DNA of 64,000 nt from Atlantibacter subterraneus (GCF_027853245.1 NZ_JAPTZM010000006.1), one strand, 5' to 3'; positions 51,488 to 61,041 are shown, counted from the first letter of the stretch. Program-made: numbers and translations. The notes: a model not told the origin generated them from the sequence alone.

Positions 51488-52225
51488 CTAATACGTCGCC
51501 CGCCCACCGGATAAATCAAACGCCGCGCCGCTGTTAAAAGTGCAGGCTCCGGAACTGAGCCACATCACCATTTCCGCCACTTCCTCCACGGTGCCTAACC
51601 GCCCCTGGGGCGATTTGGCGATCATGGTGGCCACATGCTCCGGCGTCATCTGCGCCAGCAGCGGGGTTTCAATCGCGGCGGGCGCAACGCAGTTAATACG
51701 TAACCCACTTTGCGCATGCTCTTTAGCCAGCGATTTGGTCAGGGCGATAACGCCCGCTTTCGCCGCGCTGTACGCCGACGCGTTGGGCGTGCCCTCCTTC
51801 CCGGCCAGCGACGCCAGATTCACCAGCCAGCTCTGCGGCTGGGCTAACAGCGCCGGAACGAAGGTGCGACAGACTTCGAAAGTGCCGTTCAGGTTGACGT
51901 CGATAATTTGCCGCCAGATAGCCGGATCGTAATCGATCAGCCGCAGAGTCGGGCCCGCGAACCCGGCGCAGTGGATCAGGGTATCCAGCCTGCCGCTGGT
52001 TTGCAGAATGGTCTCGCGCGCGGCAGTGAGCGACGCCGGCTGGGTAATATCCAGCGGCAACTGAAATCCGTCGCGCGCCGGATAATGCACATCCAGCATC
52101 CAGACCTGCGCGCCCGCCTGCTGAAACCGGACGCAGATCGCCTCGCCAATGCCGCGCGCCGCGCCGGTCACCGCCACCACGCGGCCAGAAAAATCGTACT
52201 GCGGAAAACCATTATTCACATGCAT
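51488..52225 (-). CDS. Short-chain dehydrogenase/reductase
   Basis: A 245-residue classical SDR: cofactor motif TGAARGIG (about 20-27), HCAG (about 89), catalytic Tyr/Lys in YSAAK (about 151-155), with Ser in LASLAG. Asp at the end of beta-2 (WMLDVHYP) favours NAD. The substrate cannot be read from sequence; neighbours (second SDR, MFS, aldolase-like lyase) suggest a sugar or sugar acid. It ends just downstream of lafU, 0 bp apart, convergent. Confidence 0.88.
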   Translation of the reverse strand: MHVNNGFPQYDFSGRVVAVTGAARGIGEAICVRFQQAGAQVWMLDVHYPARDGFQLPLDITQPASLTAARETILQTSGRLDTLIHCAGFAGPTLRLIDYDPAIWRQIIDVNLNGTFEVCRTFVPALLAQPQSWLVNLASLAGKEGTPNASAYSAAKAGVIALTKSLAKEHAQSGLRINCVAPAAIETPLLAQMTPEHVATMIAKSPQGRLGTVEEVAEMVMWLSSGACTFNSGAAFDLSGGRATY

Positions 52226-52270
52226 GTTCTTCTCCGGGAATTTGCCGTTAGCAAAACGCGGAAAAGCGGG

Positions 52271-53032
52271 CTACACCAGTTGCTTCTGAATCGCCGCGAC
52301 GCAGGCGCGGATCGCGCCGATGGCCTCATCGGCCTGCAGGGCGTCAAACCGGTAGGTCGGCATACTCACGCTGATACAGCCCACCGCCTGCTGGCCGCTG
52401 TTGACTATCGCGCTCCCGTAGCAGCAGATATCCAGCTCGTTTTCCTGGATATCCTGCGAATAGCCACGCTCACGGGTGCGATTGATCTCTTCAGTGATGC
52501 CCGCCCGGTCAGTGATCGTATGCTGCGTGAACGACGTTGGCGTAATTTTCGCCAGCATCTGCTCAACCTGGTCAGCGCTGTGCGCCGCCAGCCACGCTTT
52601 CCCGACTGAACTGGAAAACAGACTCACGCGCGTCCCGATCCGCGAGGCCATCCGCACCGTGCGATTGGCTTCCAGCTTATCGATGTAGACCATCTCCAGG
52701 CCATCAGGGATGGCAAGGTGGACGGTCTCATCCAGCCGGTCGCGCAACTGCTCGATGTGCGGTCTGGCGATCTGCCGCAGATCGTGCGTCTCCAGGCTGC
52801 GCCAGGCCAGACTCACCAGGCGCGGCCCTAAGCTCAGGGTGTCGTTGTCGTATCTAAGCATCCCCTCCACCACCAGCGCCTCGACGATGCGGTGCACGGT
52901 GGGGCGCGGCATGCCAAGCTGCCGCGCCAGGCCGCTGATATTCAGCTGGCCAGGGGTTTCCGATACGGCCTGCAACACCCGCATAAACTTCTGAAATGCG
53001 GCGGTTCCGGGTACAGCGTGCGTGTTTTCCAT
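52271..53032 (-). CDS. IclR-family transcriptional regulator
   Basis: 253 residues from MENTHAVPGTAAFQKF; the longer ORF overlaps the next gene without a ribosome site. N-terminal winged HTH (about 15-75, LNISGLARQLGMPRPTVHRI) and the C-terminal IclR effector domain (about 90-250, ANRTVRMASRIGTRVSLFSS). It probably controls the surrounding catabolic genes in response to a pathway acid; a palindrome in the divergent region at 55695-55709 is a candidate operator. Confidence 0.92.
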   Translation of the reverse strand: MENTHAVPGTAAFQKFMRVLQAVSETPGQLNISGLARQLGMPRPTVHRIVEALVVEGMLRYDNDTLSLGPRLVSLAWRSLETHDLRQIARPHIEQLRDRLDETVHLAIPDGLEMVYIDKLEANRTVRMASRIGTRVSLFSSSVGKAWLAAHSADQVEQMLAKITPTSFTQHTITDRAGITEEINRTRERGYSQDIQENELDICCYGSAIVNSGQQAVGCISVSMPTYRFDALQADEAIGAIRACVAAIQKQLV

Positions 53033-53046
53033 CGTCTCTTTTCGGG

Positions 53047-53766
53047 TTATACGGTCAGGTATCCTCCATCCACGGCCAGAATGGTGCCGGTAATAAAGGA
53101 TGCCGCCGGGCTGCACAGGAAGGTAACGGCCTGGGCTACATCCTCCGGCGTCCCCCAGCGTTTTAGCGGGGTGCGGGAGAGGATCGGCCCGGCGCGTTCA
53201 GCATCATCCTGCAACGCCTGGGTTAATGGAGTGGCAATCCAGCCAGGAGCAACCGCGTTAACGCGGATCTGCTCGTCGGCATAGGCAATCGCCAGGGATT
53301 TGGTCAGCTGCATCACGCCGCCTTTACTGGCGCTGTAGCCGGGCACCAGCCCGCCGCCAAAAAAGCTCAGCATTGAGGCGGTATTCACGATACAGCCCGC
53401 GCTCTGCGCCAGTTTTGGGCGGGCGATGGCGCAGCAGCGCAGCGTGCCGTTCAGGTTGATATCAATGACGTCCTCAAAGGTATCAATCTGGTGCTCGGCA
53501 CCGCGCTTAATCACCCCGGCGCAATTGATGAGGATATCAAGCCGCGGCAGATCATCAACAATATGCTGAATCTGTGTGGCGTTGCGCACATCCAGCTCGC
53601 GGATTGCGATGCCCTGCGGCAGATTATTGCATTCGCTGTTGACCCCGGCGGCGATCACCGTCGCCCCCAGCTGCGAGAGCTGCGTGGCGATACCCGCCCC
53701 GATCCCGGAAGTCCCGCCGGTGACCAGCGCGGTTTTCCCGGCGAAAAGCTCAGCGTGAAACGTCAT
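53047..53766 (-). CDS. Short-chain dehydrogenase (KduD/FabG-like)
   Basis: 239 residues from MTFHAELFAGKTALVTGG, start chosen behind GAGG inside the end of the MFS gene, with which it overlaps by 17 bp. SDR motifs TGGTSGIG, NCAG and YSASK are all in place; the motif NTASMLSFFGGGLVPGYSAS resembles KduD-type and gluconate 5-dehydrogenase-type enzymes. Coupled to the transporter upstream, so likely acts on the imported compound or its first product. Confidence 0.88.
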   Translation of the reverse strand: MTFHAELFAGKTALVTGGTSGIGAGIATQLSQLGATVIAAGVNSECNNLPQGIAIRELDVRNATQIQHIVDDLPRLDILINCAGVIKRGAEHQIDTFEDVIDINLNGTLRCCAIARPKLAQSAGCIVNTASMLSFFGGGLVPGYSASKGGVMQLTKSLAIAYADEQIRVNAVAPGWIATPLTQALQDDAERAGPILSRTPLKRWGTPEDVAQAVTFLCSPAASFITGTILAVDGGYLTV

Positions 53767-55078
53767 AGTTATTGGCCTCATGGTGAATATCGCTGGCGGC
53801 GCTGTCATCCGGCAGCGGTTTTCTGACTAATACGAAGTAAACGGCGGCAGCCAGCACGGCGATCCCGGCGCTGACCAGCAGCGCGTTGTCGTACACCCCG
53901 GTGCGCTCAACGATGGCACCCGTGATAATGGGGGCGAGAGAGCCGCCAAAGTAGCCGCCGCAGTTCTGGATGCTGCCGAGAGACGCCACCTGGCGCTTAG
54001 GCACGATCACCGTTGCCATGGTCCAGCAGGCGGCGCTCGCCAGGTTAATAAAGAACATCGCCAGGCAGATGTAGCCCACCGCCAGGGTGGTGCTGGTGGT
54101 GAAAATCGCCGGTACGGTAAACGCCGCGCCGCCCAGCAGGCCCAGGCACACCGGCCACTTGCGGCTGTTGATCACGCTGATGCCGCGGTTGGCTAAAATG
54201 TCCACCACTCGCCCGGCGACGACCATGCCGACCATGCCGAAAATATACGGGATCGCCACCACCCAGCCGGTGCGCGCCAGTGACAATCCGCGCGCATGTT
54301 CCAGATAGCCCGGCAGCCAGGTCAGATACAGCCAGACCATGTAGATCACGCCCATAAACCCGAGCAGCATCCCCCAGGTGGTGGCGTGCGTGAACAGCCC
54401 GCGCCACTCGCGCCCGGTGATTTTCTTCTCGGTATCGGTGAAGCGCTCACCCGCGTCGAGGTACTGTTTATCTTCCTGGGTCAGCGTCACTTCATTACGG
54501 TTGCGATAAATCAGATACCAGCCGATAGCCAGCATCACGCCGAGAATACCGGTGATGATAAACATCCAGCGCCAGCCGACGGTGAGCATAATCACCGTCA
54601 GCAGCGGCGGCGCGATGCACGGGCCGATACAGCTGGAGGCGACGAAAATCCCGGTCGGCGTACCGCGCTCCTTCAGGTTGTACCATTCGCTGATCACCTT
54701 CGCGCCCGCCGGGAACAGCGGCGCTTCCGCCACGCCCAGCACCGCACGGGAAACCAGGAACGTGCTCAGGGAGTTGACCATCCCACAGGCGGCTTGCGCC
54801 ACCGACCAGAAAAACATGCCAAAACCCAGCATCATGCGCGCGCCGAAGCGATCGAGCAGCGCGCCCACCGGAAGCTGGGAAAAGGCATAGGCCAGGGAAA
54901 ACGCCGACAGCAGCCAGCCCATCTCGGTGGGCGTAATGTGCATCTCTTCGCGGATGGTGGTGTTGGCGATGGAGAGCGCGCTGCGGTCGATATAGTTGAT
55001 GACGCCGGCAATCGTCAGAAACAGGATCGCAACCAACTGAATGCGCGCCACGCGTTGAGTTTTAGGTACAGAAGTCAT
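53750..55078 (-). CDS. MFS transporter, anion:cation symporter family
   Basis: A 442-residue 12-helix MFS protein. NYIDRSALSIANTTIREEMH near the start, GALLDRFGARMM (motif A), and PIITGAIVERTG near the end are typical of the ACS family (ExuT, GudP, DgoT), which imports hexuronates, galactonate, glucarate and related acids. It heads the transcription unit with the SDR, IclR and second SDR genes. Confidence 0.9.
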   Translation of the reverse strand: MTSVPKTQRVARIQLVAILFLTIAGVINYIDRSALSIANTTIREEMHITPTEMGWLLSAFSLAYAFSQLPVGALLDRFGARMMLGFGMFFWSVAQAACGMVNSLSTFLVSRAVLGVAEAPLFPAGAKVISEWYNLKERGTPTGIFVASSCIGPCIAPPLLTVIMLTVGWRWMFIITGILGVMLAIGWYLIYRNRNEVTLTQEDKQYLDAGERFTDTEKKITGREWRGLFTHATTWGMLLGFMGVIYMVWLYLTWLPGYLEHARGLSLARTGWVVAIPYIFGMVGMVVAGRVVDILANRGISVINSRKWPVCLGLLGGAAFTVPAIFTTSTTLAVGYICLAMFFINLASAACWTMATVIVPKRQVASLGSIQNCGGYFGGSLAPIITGAIVERTGVYDNALLVSAGIAVLAAAVYFVLVRKPLPDDSAASDIHHEANNYDVSR

Positions 55079-55123
55079 AGCGATGTCTCTTTAATTATTA
55101 TCTGCAGGTGAAAGGACAGACGG

Positions 55124-55663
55124 CTATCGGATGAACTGGTCGACGTAATCCGCACCCAGGCCGCATTCAGCGTAGTGTTTGCGGCACATATCGATTTTGG
55201 TGAACACGTCTTCGAACCCGGCGTGATTACCCCACGGGTCGACGTAATACATGCAGCCGTGCACCTGGAACAGGGTGATCATCTCCTCCACGCCTTCATC
55301 CACCACCAGGGTATGGGTCTCTCCCGGCGGCTCGAACGCGTATGCGCCTTCGGTGGCTTCCCAGTCGTGCTCCAGATAGCGCCAGCGCCCTTTGAGCACG
55401 AAGGCATGCACCGGCCCCGGATGGCGGTGGCGGCTCAGCACGCCGGATTTACGCACCCGCAGCAGGTTCATCCAGTAGCCGCCGGAGCGGCTCAGGCACA
55501 GCGGACGGAACCAGACGTTATCCGCCTGCGGCACCCAGATGCGCTCGTCGCTGGGGATCGCGCCAGGCACCACCAGATCCGGGATCATCTCTTTCGGTTG
55601 GTCAAACTGATACGGCATTCGGCGCAGGGTTTCTGCATCGTTGGTCAGTGTGTTATTGCTCAT
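55124..55663 (-). CDS. Cupin protein, 2,4'-dihydroxyacetophenone dioxygenase-like
   Basis: 179 residues from MSNNTLTNDAETLRRMPYQF (the longer ORF starts upstream of the promoter palindrome). Cupin motif 1 RHRHPGPVHAFVLKGRWRYLE (split here at 20: RHRHPGPVHAF, VLKGRWRYLE) and motif 2 EPPGETHTLVV supply the His/Glu metal ligands. The family includes an aromatic ring-side-chain cleaving dioxygenase, but many members sit in sugar-acid clusters with unproven roles, so the reaction is uncertain. Confidence 0.82.
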   Translation of the reverse strand: MSNNTLTNDAETLRRMPYQFDQPKEMIPDLVVPGAIPSDERIWVPQADNVWFRPLCLSRSGGYWMNLLRVRKSGVLSRHRHPGPVHAFVLKGRWRYLEHDWEATEGAYAFEPPGETHTLVVDEGVEEMITLFQVHGCMYYVDPWGNHAGFEDVFTKIDMCRKHYAECGLGADYVDQFIR

Positions 55664-55980
55664 CGCACCCTCTTGTTCACATTGTGGACATATAATCCAT
55701 GATATGGATGAAGAAGGTATACGCTTAAAAACGCAGCGATCCACAACGCGGATCCAGAATTGTGCTTTAAATCACCAAATTGATACATCGCGGCAACATT
55801 GTCGTAACCAAACCCGTACTGACGTTTAAATTGAAACGAGGTTCTGAAAAAGAGAGACATGCATTCCAGAGATGGGAATTGACGCTTGCGCCGCATGATG
55901 CGCTACATACACTTTTAGCAAGAACCCATAAATACACGCTTTGCTTGCCCTTACCTTTGCCCTTTAACGCAGGAGTCCTG
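55664..55980. other. Divergent promoter region, cupin versus aldolase gene
   Basis: These 317 bp lie between the divergent cupin and DHDPS-family genes. They contain the palindrome at 55695-55709 and an AT-rich centre. No gene is supported; in-frame extensions of both neighbours run into it but lack ribosome sites. Confidence 0.55.
55695..55709. promoter_or_regulatory. Candidate IclR-type operator palindrome
   Basis: ATCCAT-GAT-ATGGAT is a perfect 6-bp inverted repeat, 32 bp before the cupin start and in the only divergent promoter region of the cluster. Size and symmetry suit an IclR-family dimer; no experimental consensus is known to me for this regulator. Confidence 0.4.
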
Positions 55981-56889
55981 ATGATGAGTACCCCACTGTT
56001 TCAAGGCGTTATCCCCCCTGTTGCTACCCTGTTCGACGACGAAGGCCGCTTTTCCCCCACCGAACAAGCGCGGCTGATTGAGCGCCTGGTGGCCAGCGAT
56101 ATTGACGGGCTGTTCTTTCTCGGTAGCGCGGGCGAATTCGCCCATATGTCTGATGCGCTGCGTCAGGAAATTGCTGAGTTCTGCGTGAAGCAGGTAGCGG
56201 GACGAAAACCGGTATTGATCGGGATTGGCCATTCCGGCACCCAACAGGCGATTGAACTGGGGTTGCATGCCCAGCGCTGCGGAGCCGATGGCGTGGTGGC
56301 GATTAACCCGTTTTACAATCCGCTGAGCGAAAGCAATCTGATTGCCCACTATCAGCGCATCAGCAAGGCGCTGGAATTGCCGGTATTGCTGTACAACTTC
56401 CCGGCCCTGACCGGGCAGTCGCTGCCGGTATCGGTGATTGTCGAGCTGGCGAAAACCTGCCCGAACATCGTCGGCCTTAAGGATACCGTGGATACGCTGT
56501 CGCATATCCGCGAAACCCTGGCGGCGGTGAAACCGGTGCGGCCCGATTTCGCGGTATTTGCCGGTTACGATGAATATCTGTTTGGCACGCTGATTCTGGG
56601 CGGCGACGGCTGTATCCCGGCCAGCGCTAACTTCGCGCCGCAGCTGACCTGCGGGATCCTTAAAGCGTACCGCGAGCAGGATTACGCCACGGCGGTAGAA
56701 CTCCAGCAGCGCCTGTCGCTAATCCCGCCGCTGTACGGCATCGATTTACCGTTCTACAACGCCATCAAATACGCCTTGCAGCTGACCGGGCTGGATATTT
56801 CCTGCAACAGCCTGTCGCCCGCCTCGCCGCTGACGGACGAGATGAAAACGCAGATTAAAGGGATTTTGCAAACAAGCGGTGTGATTTAA
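55981..56889 (+). CDS. DHDPS/N-acetylneuraminate lyase-family aldolase
   Basis: 302 residues from MMSTPLFQGVIPPVATLF behind AGGAG. Class I aldolase (beta/alpha)8 barrel: GSAGEFAHMS (substrate carboxylate-binding GxxGE), Tyr in LYNFPALTG, and the Schiff-base Lys in IVGLKDTVDT (about 165). The family covers dihydrodipicolinate synthase, sialic acid lyase and 2-keto-3-deoxy sugar-acid aldolases (YagE/YjhH). Beside an ACS importer and two dehydrogenases, a keto-deoxy acid aldolase is the most likely role. Confidence 0.9.
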   Translation: MMSTPLFQGVIPPVATLFDDEGRFSPTEQARLIERLVASDIDGLFFLGSAGEFAHMSDALRQEIAEFCVKQVAGRKPVLIGIGHSGTQQAIELGLHAQRCGADGVVAINPFYNPLSESNLIAHYQRISKALELPVLLYNFPALTGQSLPVSVIVELAKTCPNIVGLKDTVDTLSHIRETLAAVKPVRPDFAVFAGYDEYLFGTLILGGDGCIPASANFAPQLTCGILKAYREQDYATAVELQQRLSLIPPLYGIDLPFYNAIKYALQLTGLDISCNSLSPASPLTDEMKTQIKGILQTSGVI

Positions 56890-56923
56890 CGCAACACCGC
56901 CGTCTTGCGACGGCGGTTTGCTT

Positions 56924-58318
56924 TTACGCTTTGGTGACATTCCCCCACACCAGGCTCCCCCGGTGGAAGGTGGCCGTGCGCGGTGAGATTCGCGCCACCG
57001 CTTCCGCCGAGCAGGACGCCTCCACCAGCACAAAGCTGGCGTCATCCTGCGCCTTCGGCCAGGCGCGCTGGCCTTTGTCATCCAGCGGCAGCACATCGCC
57101 GGTGGCGATCGCCAGCGAGCGCGACAGGGTAAATTCGTTAGGGCGGATATAGAGCTGGGCGTAGAGATTGGCTTTCTCCAGCATGTCGCCGAGGCCAAAC
57201 GGCGACCAGTGATCGATCACGCTATCGGTGCCGGTCATCACAAACACGCCCTTCTGCTTCAGCTGGCTGAGCGGCATATGCAGCGTGCCGATCGGCACGG
57301 TTGAAGCAATGGTGATACCCTGCGCCGCCATCCGGGTGGCGGTTTCGTCAACCTGCTGCGGGCTAAGCGTCGCCAGCGCAAACGCGTGACTGATGGTGAG
57401 TTTATCCTTCAGTTCCGGGGTTTTCTCGACGGTTTCAATCATGTAATTCACCGCCGCCACGCCCACCGGGCTGGTTTCGTGCAGGTGAATATCCACGCCT
57501 TTTTTATAGTCGATGGCAATCTGGAACATCGTATCGAGGGATTTTTCCATCGCGCCGTCAACGTTGGTCGGGTCCAGCCCGCCGACGTAGTGCGCACCCG
57601 CCTGCATCGCTTCGCGCATCAGCGGCTCGCTTTTCGACAGCAACAGCCCGTGCTGGGGGAACGCCACGATTTCGCACGCAAAACCGTCTTTGCGCTGCTC
57701 CAGCACCGCCATTAAGTTTTCGAGGTTTTTCAGCCCGGATACCGGCTCGATATTGCAGTGGCTGCGCGCCACCGAGGTACCTTTTGATTGCAGCAGATCG
57801 ATCAGCTTTCCGGCGCGCTCGCGCGTGTACGGTTGCAGTTCCGGCAGCAGTTTGCGCTCCAGCTCGATCATATCCATGATGGTGGTGCCTTCCGGGCGCG
57901 ACAGCGCGCGCCACGGGCCGCCATAGAAGGTTTTATCCAGATGGATATGCATATCGCGCATCGCCGGCAGCAGCAGATGCCCGCCCGCGTCATAGCGCGG
58001 CAGCGTGGCGTCGGGATGCTGATGGTTAGCCAGCAGCGCGGCGATTTTGCCGTCCCTGATTTCCAGCGTCATCAGCTCGGTTTGGGTGCTGACCGCCGTG
58101 TCGCCCTGCCAGTCAAAACCGCTTTCAAGACGCACATTATCCAGATAGTACTGTTTTTCGCTGATGCTGCTCATGGCGCGTGATGCCTCACCGGTTCCGG
58201 AAGTGGGATCGGCAGCATACGCCAGTTGCCCGCCTGCGCCCAGCAGCGCGCAGGCGGCGACCGCTTTGCCACTGTGGGTTAAAAATGCGCGGCGGCCCGG
58301 GTTTTCGCTGTGATTCAT
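56924..58318 (-). CDS. yahJ: Tat-exported deaminase-like amidohydrolase YahJ
   Basis: A 464-residue member of the amidohydrolase superfamily close to cytosine deaminase, and matching E. coli YahJ from memory. The N-terminus PGRRAFLTHSGKAVAACALL (about 8-27) ending QLAYA is a twin-arginine signal, so the folded metalloenzyme should act in the periplasm. Metal ligands: HxH at 124/126 (DMHIHLDKTF), His in DIHLHET, His in ISHAFAL, Asp in GTDSVIDHW. It ends the yahFG-permease-yahIJ run. Substrate unknown; a cyclic amide or amidine is expected. Confidence 0.9.
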   Translation of the reverse strand: MNHSENPGRRAFLTHSGKAVAACALLGAGGQLAYAADPTSGTGEASRAMSSISEKQYYLDNVRLESGFDWQGDTAVSTQTELMTLEIRDGKIAALLANHQHPDATLPRYDAGGHLLLPAMRDMHIHLDKTFYGGPWRALSRPEGTTIMDMIELERKLLPELQPYTRERAGKLIDLLQSKGTSVARSHCNIEPVSGLKNLENLMAVLEQRKDGFACEIVAFPQHGLLLSKSEPLMREAMQAGAHYVGGLDPTNVDGAMEKSLDTMFQIAIDYKKGVDIHLHETSPVGVAAVNYMIETVEKTPELKDKLTISHAFALATLSPQQVDETATRMAAQGITIASTVPIGTLHMPLSQLKQKGVFVMTGTDSVIDHWSPFGLGDMLEKANLYAQLYIRPNEFTLSRSLAIATGDVLPLDDKGQRAWPKAQDDASFVLVEASCSAEAVARISPRTATFHRGSLVWGNVTKA

Positions 58319-58337
58319 CGGTGGCTCCTGTTCTCTG

Positions 58338-59288
58338 TCACGGGCAAATAATGTGGGTGCCGGTTTGTCCGCTCAGGGCGGCGGGCAGTTTTTCCGGCGT
58401 GGTGATAATCACCCGCTTGCCGCCGTGGCGCAGAAACGACAGGCTGGCTTCAATTTTCGGCAGCATACTGCCCGCCGGGAAATGACCTTCGGCAACGTAC
58501 TGCTCCATCTCCGCCACGCTGACGGTGCCCAGCGCCCGCTGCTGCGGTTTGCCAAAGTGTACGCACACCTGCTCCACGCCGGTGGTGATGGCCAGAATAT
58601 CGGCGTTGATTTCCTTCGCCAGCAGCGTGGTGGAGAGATCTTTATCGATCACCGCATCCACGCTGCGGTATTCGCCGCCCGGTTCGCGGATAACCGGGAT
58701 GCCACCGCCGCCCACGCCAATCACCACAAAACCCTGGTCAATTAACGCGCGGATGGCTTCGGCTTCCACGATGCGCACCGGCTGCGGCGAGGCCACCACC
58801 CGGCGATAACCGCGCCCGGAATCCTCAACAAACCGCCAGTCGGGATGCGCCTGTAATAGCGCATCGCGCTGGGCTTCATCAAAAAACGCGCCGATGGGTT
58901 TGCTGGGATGGGCAAAATTAGCGTCGTTTTTATCCACTTCCACCTGGGTGATCACGGTGACCGCTTTTTTATCACCGTGGCGCGCCAGCTTGTTGTTCAG
59001 CGCCTGCTGGATGAGATAGCCGATGCCGCCCTGGGTATCCGCCACGCAATTCGCCAGCGGCGTCAGCGGCAGCCCCTCTTTCTCATGGGCGATTTCGGCG
59101 CGGCGCAGATCCAGCCCCACCTGCGGGCCGTTGCCGTGGGTCAGCACGATGTTGTAGTCCGACGCCAGCATCCCGAGGATGGATTCCGCCATCTCGTTTA
59201 CCGCAACCTGCTGATGCTCAACCGACTGGCTGGCATTGTCTTTAATAATGGCATTACCGCCAATGGCGACGACCACGAGTTGTTTCAT
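58338..59288 (-). CDS. yahI: Carbamate kinase-like protein YahI
   Basis: 316 residues, amino-acid kinase fold. VVAIGGNAI at the start, LTHGNGPQVGLDLRRAE (about 48-64) and GGGGIPVI (about 193-200) are carbamate kinase signatures; RVVASPQPV and VIDKDLSTTLLA complete the active site. It would convert carbamoyl phosphate and ADP to ATP, CO2 and NH3. It lies between the permease and yahJ, in the same order as E. coli yahI-yahJ. Confidence 0.92.
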   Translation of the reverse strand: MKQLVVVAIGGNAIIKDNASQSVEHQQVAVNEMAESILGMLASDYNIVLTHGNGPQVGLDLRRAEIAHEKEGLPLTPLANCVADTQGGIGYLIQQALNNKLARHGDKKAVTVITQVEVDKNDANFAHPSKPIGAFFDEAQRDALLQAHPDWRFVEDSGRGYRRVVASPQPVRIVEAEAIRALIDQGFVVIGVGGGGIPVIREPGGEYRSVDAVIDKDLSTTLLAKEINADILAITTGVEQVCVHFGKPQQRALGTVSVAEMEQYVAEGHFPAGSMLPKIEASLSFLRHGGKRVIITTPEKLPAALSGQTGTHIICP

Positions 59289-59340
59289 GTCGATTTCCTG
59301 TCCAGAGTGCGGCAGGCGGGAGTCCGCCTGCCGTCAGGGG

Positions 59341-60903
59341 TTATGCGGTTTTGGTGGTTTCATCCGCGGAAGAGACCAGCGGATCAGGGGATTTTTCGCG
59401 GCTGTCCAGCCAGTGTTTCAGCACGAACATGCCAGCCATCATCAGATAGGCGGTGACGAAAATCAGCGACGAGCCTTTGGCGAAGCCCACCACCGGCGCG
59501 TGGATCACGCCGAACAGCGCCAGCAGCGCCCCGGTGGCCGCCGCTACTGCGCCGCGCAGCGGGCGGTTCATGATGGCGAAGATTGCCAGGCAGCCCCAAA
59601 TCATACTGGCCAGCGGCGCGCCGTTGCCGAGGTGCATCAGCCCCTGGTAGTAAACGCCTTTGCTGTGCAGCAGTTCAGTACCGAGTTTCGCCGCCGAGGT
59701 GCCCGCCGCGTTCATCACGCTGTTAACCATGGTCAGCGCCCAGTTGGCGATCCACGGGAACAGGCAGATAAAGATCACCGGCACTTCGAGTTTGGGCGTT
59801 TCCCTCACCACCTGGTTGGCGGTGACCACGCCGATAAACACCAGAATCGGCACGATGGCGGTCATCGGGATCACCGCCAGCATAAAGGCACCGAGACCAA
59901 ACAGCGGGACGATAAACATGGTAACGCCGGACGCGAGGGTATAACCGATGCTGGCACCCATGGCTTTCCAGCCCGCGTGGCCCACATACACGGTCACCGG
60001 GAACGGGTTGCCCATCAGGCAGCCGAGCATGGAAGAAAGCCCGTTCGCCAGCATCACTTTCCGGGTGTTGTACTCGTCCCCCGCCGCGTGGGCGCTCTCG
60101 ATATTTTCCAGGTCAAAGATGTAGTTCGCCAGCCCCAGCGGCACCGCTGACGCCAGGTACGGCAGCGCGTGCGGCAGCCCCTGCATAAAGCTATCGATAT
60201 GCACTTCCGGCGGGTTAAAGCCGAAGGACGACATGGAGGCCTTGATGGCATCCGGGCTTTGCAGGCCGGAAATCCACGCCAGCGCAGTACCGGCAATCAG
60301 CAGCAGTAAGCCGGTAGGAATACGCGCAAAGATTGGCTTTTTGCCGAACCAGTTAATGAAGATCAGCAGCAGGACGATAAACGACACCGTCGGCGCTTCG
60401 AAGGCCTGCAACATCGGGTTCATCGCCAGCAGCAGCAGACCCAGGCCGGACAGGCACGACAGCAGTACGGTACGCGGGATCATCTTGCGGATGGTTTCCC
60501 CAAGGAACGACCCGCCCGCCAGGATCAGCGCTTCCACAAAGCACCACACCAGGCCGATCTGAATCGCGAAATCCGCATCGCCGGTGGTCTGGTAAACCGG
60601 CATCAGCACCAGGAACGTCACGGTGAAAATCGACGGCGCGCTGGGGCCGGACGGCAAGGCGGTCACATCTTTGCGTCCGGTCTGGCGCGCCAGTTGCAGG
60701 CCAAACCAGGTATAGCTCAGGCTCGCCACCAGCACCGCTAAACCAAAGGCCGGGGCGATACGGCCATAGACAATTTCTTTCGGAATGCCGACCACAAAAA
60801 TTAACAACCCCATCATGGTCAGCAGGTTGGTCAGGTTGTTGGTCATCAGGCCAAAATAGGCCGCCCAGTCACCCCGTTTCCATTCAAGTTTTATCTTACT
60901 CAT
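59341..60903 (-). CDS. NCS2/AzgA-like permease of the yah cluster
   Basis: 520 residues from MSKIKLEWKRGDWAAYFGL behind AAGGA. About 12-14 membrane segments; SYTWFGLQLARQTGRKDVTA, ALPSGPSAPSIF and LANYIFDLENIESAHAAGDE place it with xanthine/uracil/hypoxanthine-type (NCS2, AzgA) permeases. It stands between yahG and yahI, where K-12 has only a short ORF (yahH) as I recall. It presumably imports the cluster's substrate or the product of the periplasmic YahJ, likely a nucleobase-like ring. Confidence 0.85.
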   Translation of the reverse strand: MSKIKLEWKRGDWAAYFGLMTNNLTNLLTMMGLLIFVVGIPKEIVYGRIAPAFGLAVLVASLSYTWFGLQLARQTGRKDVTALPSGPSAPSIFTVTFLVLMPVYQTTGDADFAIQIGLVWCFVEALILAGGSFLGETIRKMIPRTVLLSCLSGLGLLLLAMNPMLQAFEAPTVSFIVLLLIFINWFGKKPIFARIPTGLLLLIAGTALAWISGLQSPDAIKASMSSFGFNPPEVHIDSFMQGLPHALPYLASAVPLGLANYIFDLENIESAHAAGDEYNTRKVMLANGLSSMLGCLMGNPFPVTVYVGHAGWKAMGASIGYTLASGVTMFIVPLFGLGAFMLAVIPMTAIVPILVFIGVVTANQVVRETPKLEVPVIFICLFPWIANWALTMVNSVMNAAGTSAAKLGTELLHSKGVYYQGLMHLGNGAPLASMIWGCLAIFAIMNRPLRGAVAAATGALLALFGVIHAPVVGFAKGSSLIFVTAYLMMAGMFVLKHWLDSREKSPDPLVSSADETTKTA

Positions 60904-61041
60904 GGAACTATCCTTCAAGGTCAGTAAATCGCGCTACACTCCCCCGCCGGGTCTGGGCCAGGCGCAAGGTCCGGTAATACGTGCAGGTGAAACCTCGTTT
61001 CGCGAACCGTCGGGCGACGCCGTAGCGCCGCCCGTTTAGGG

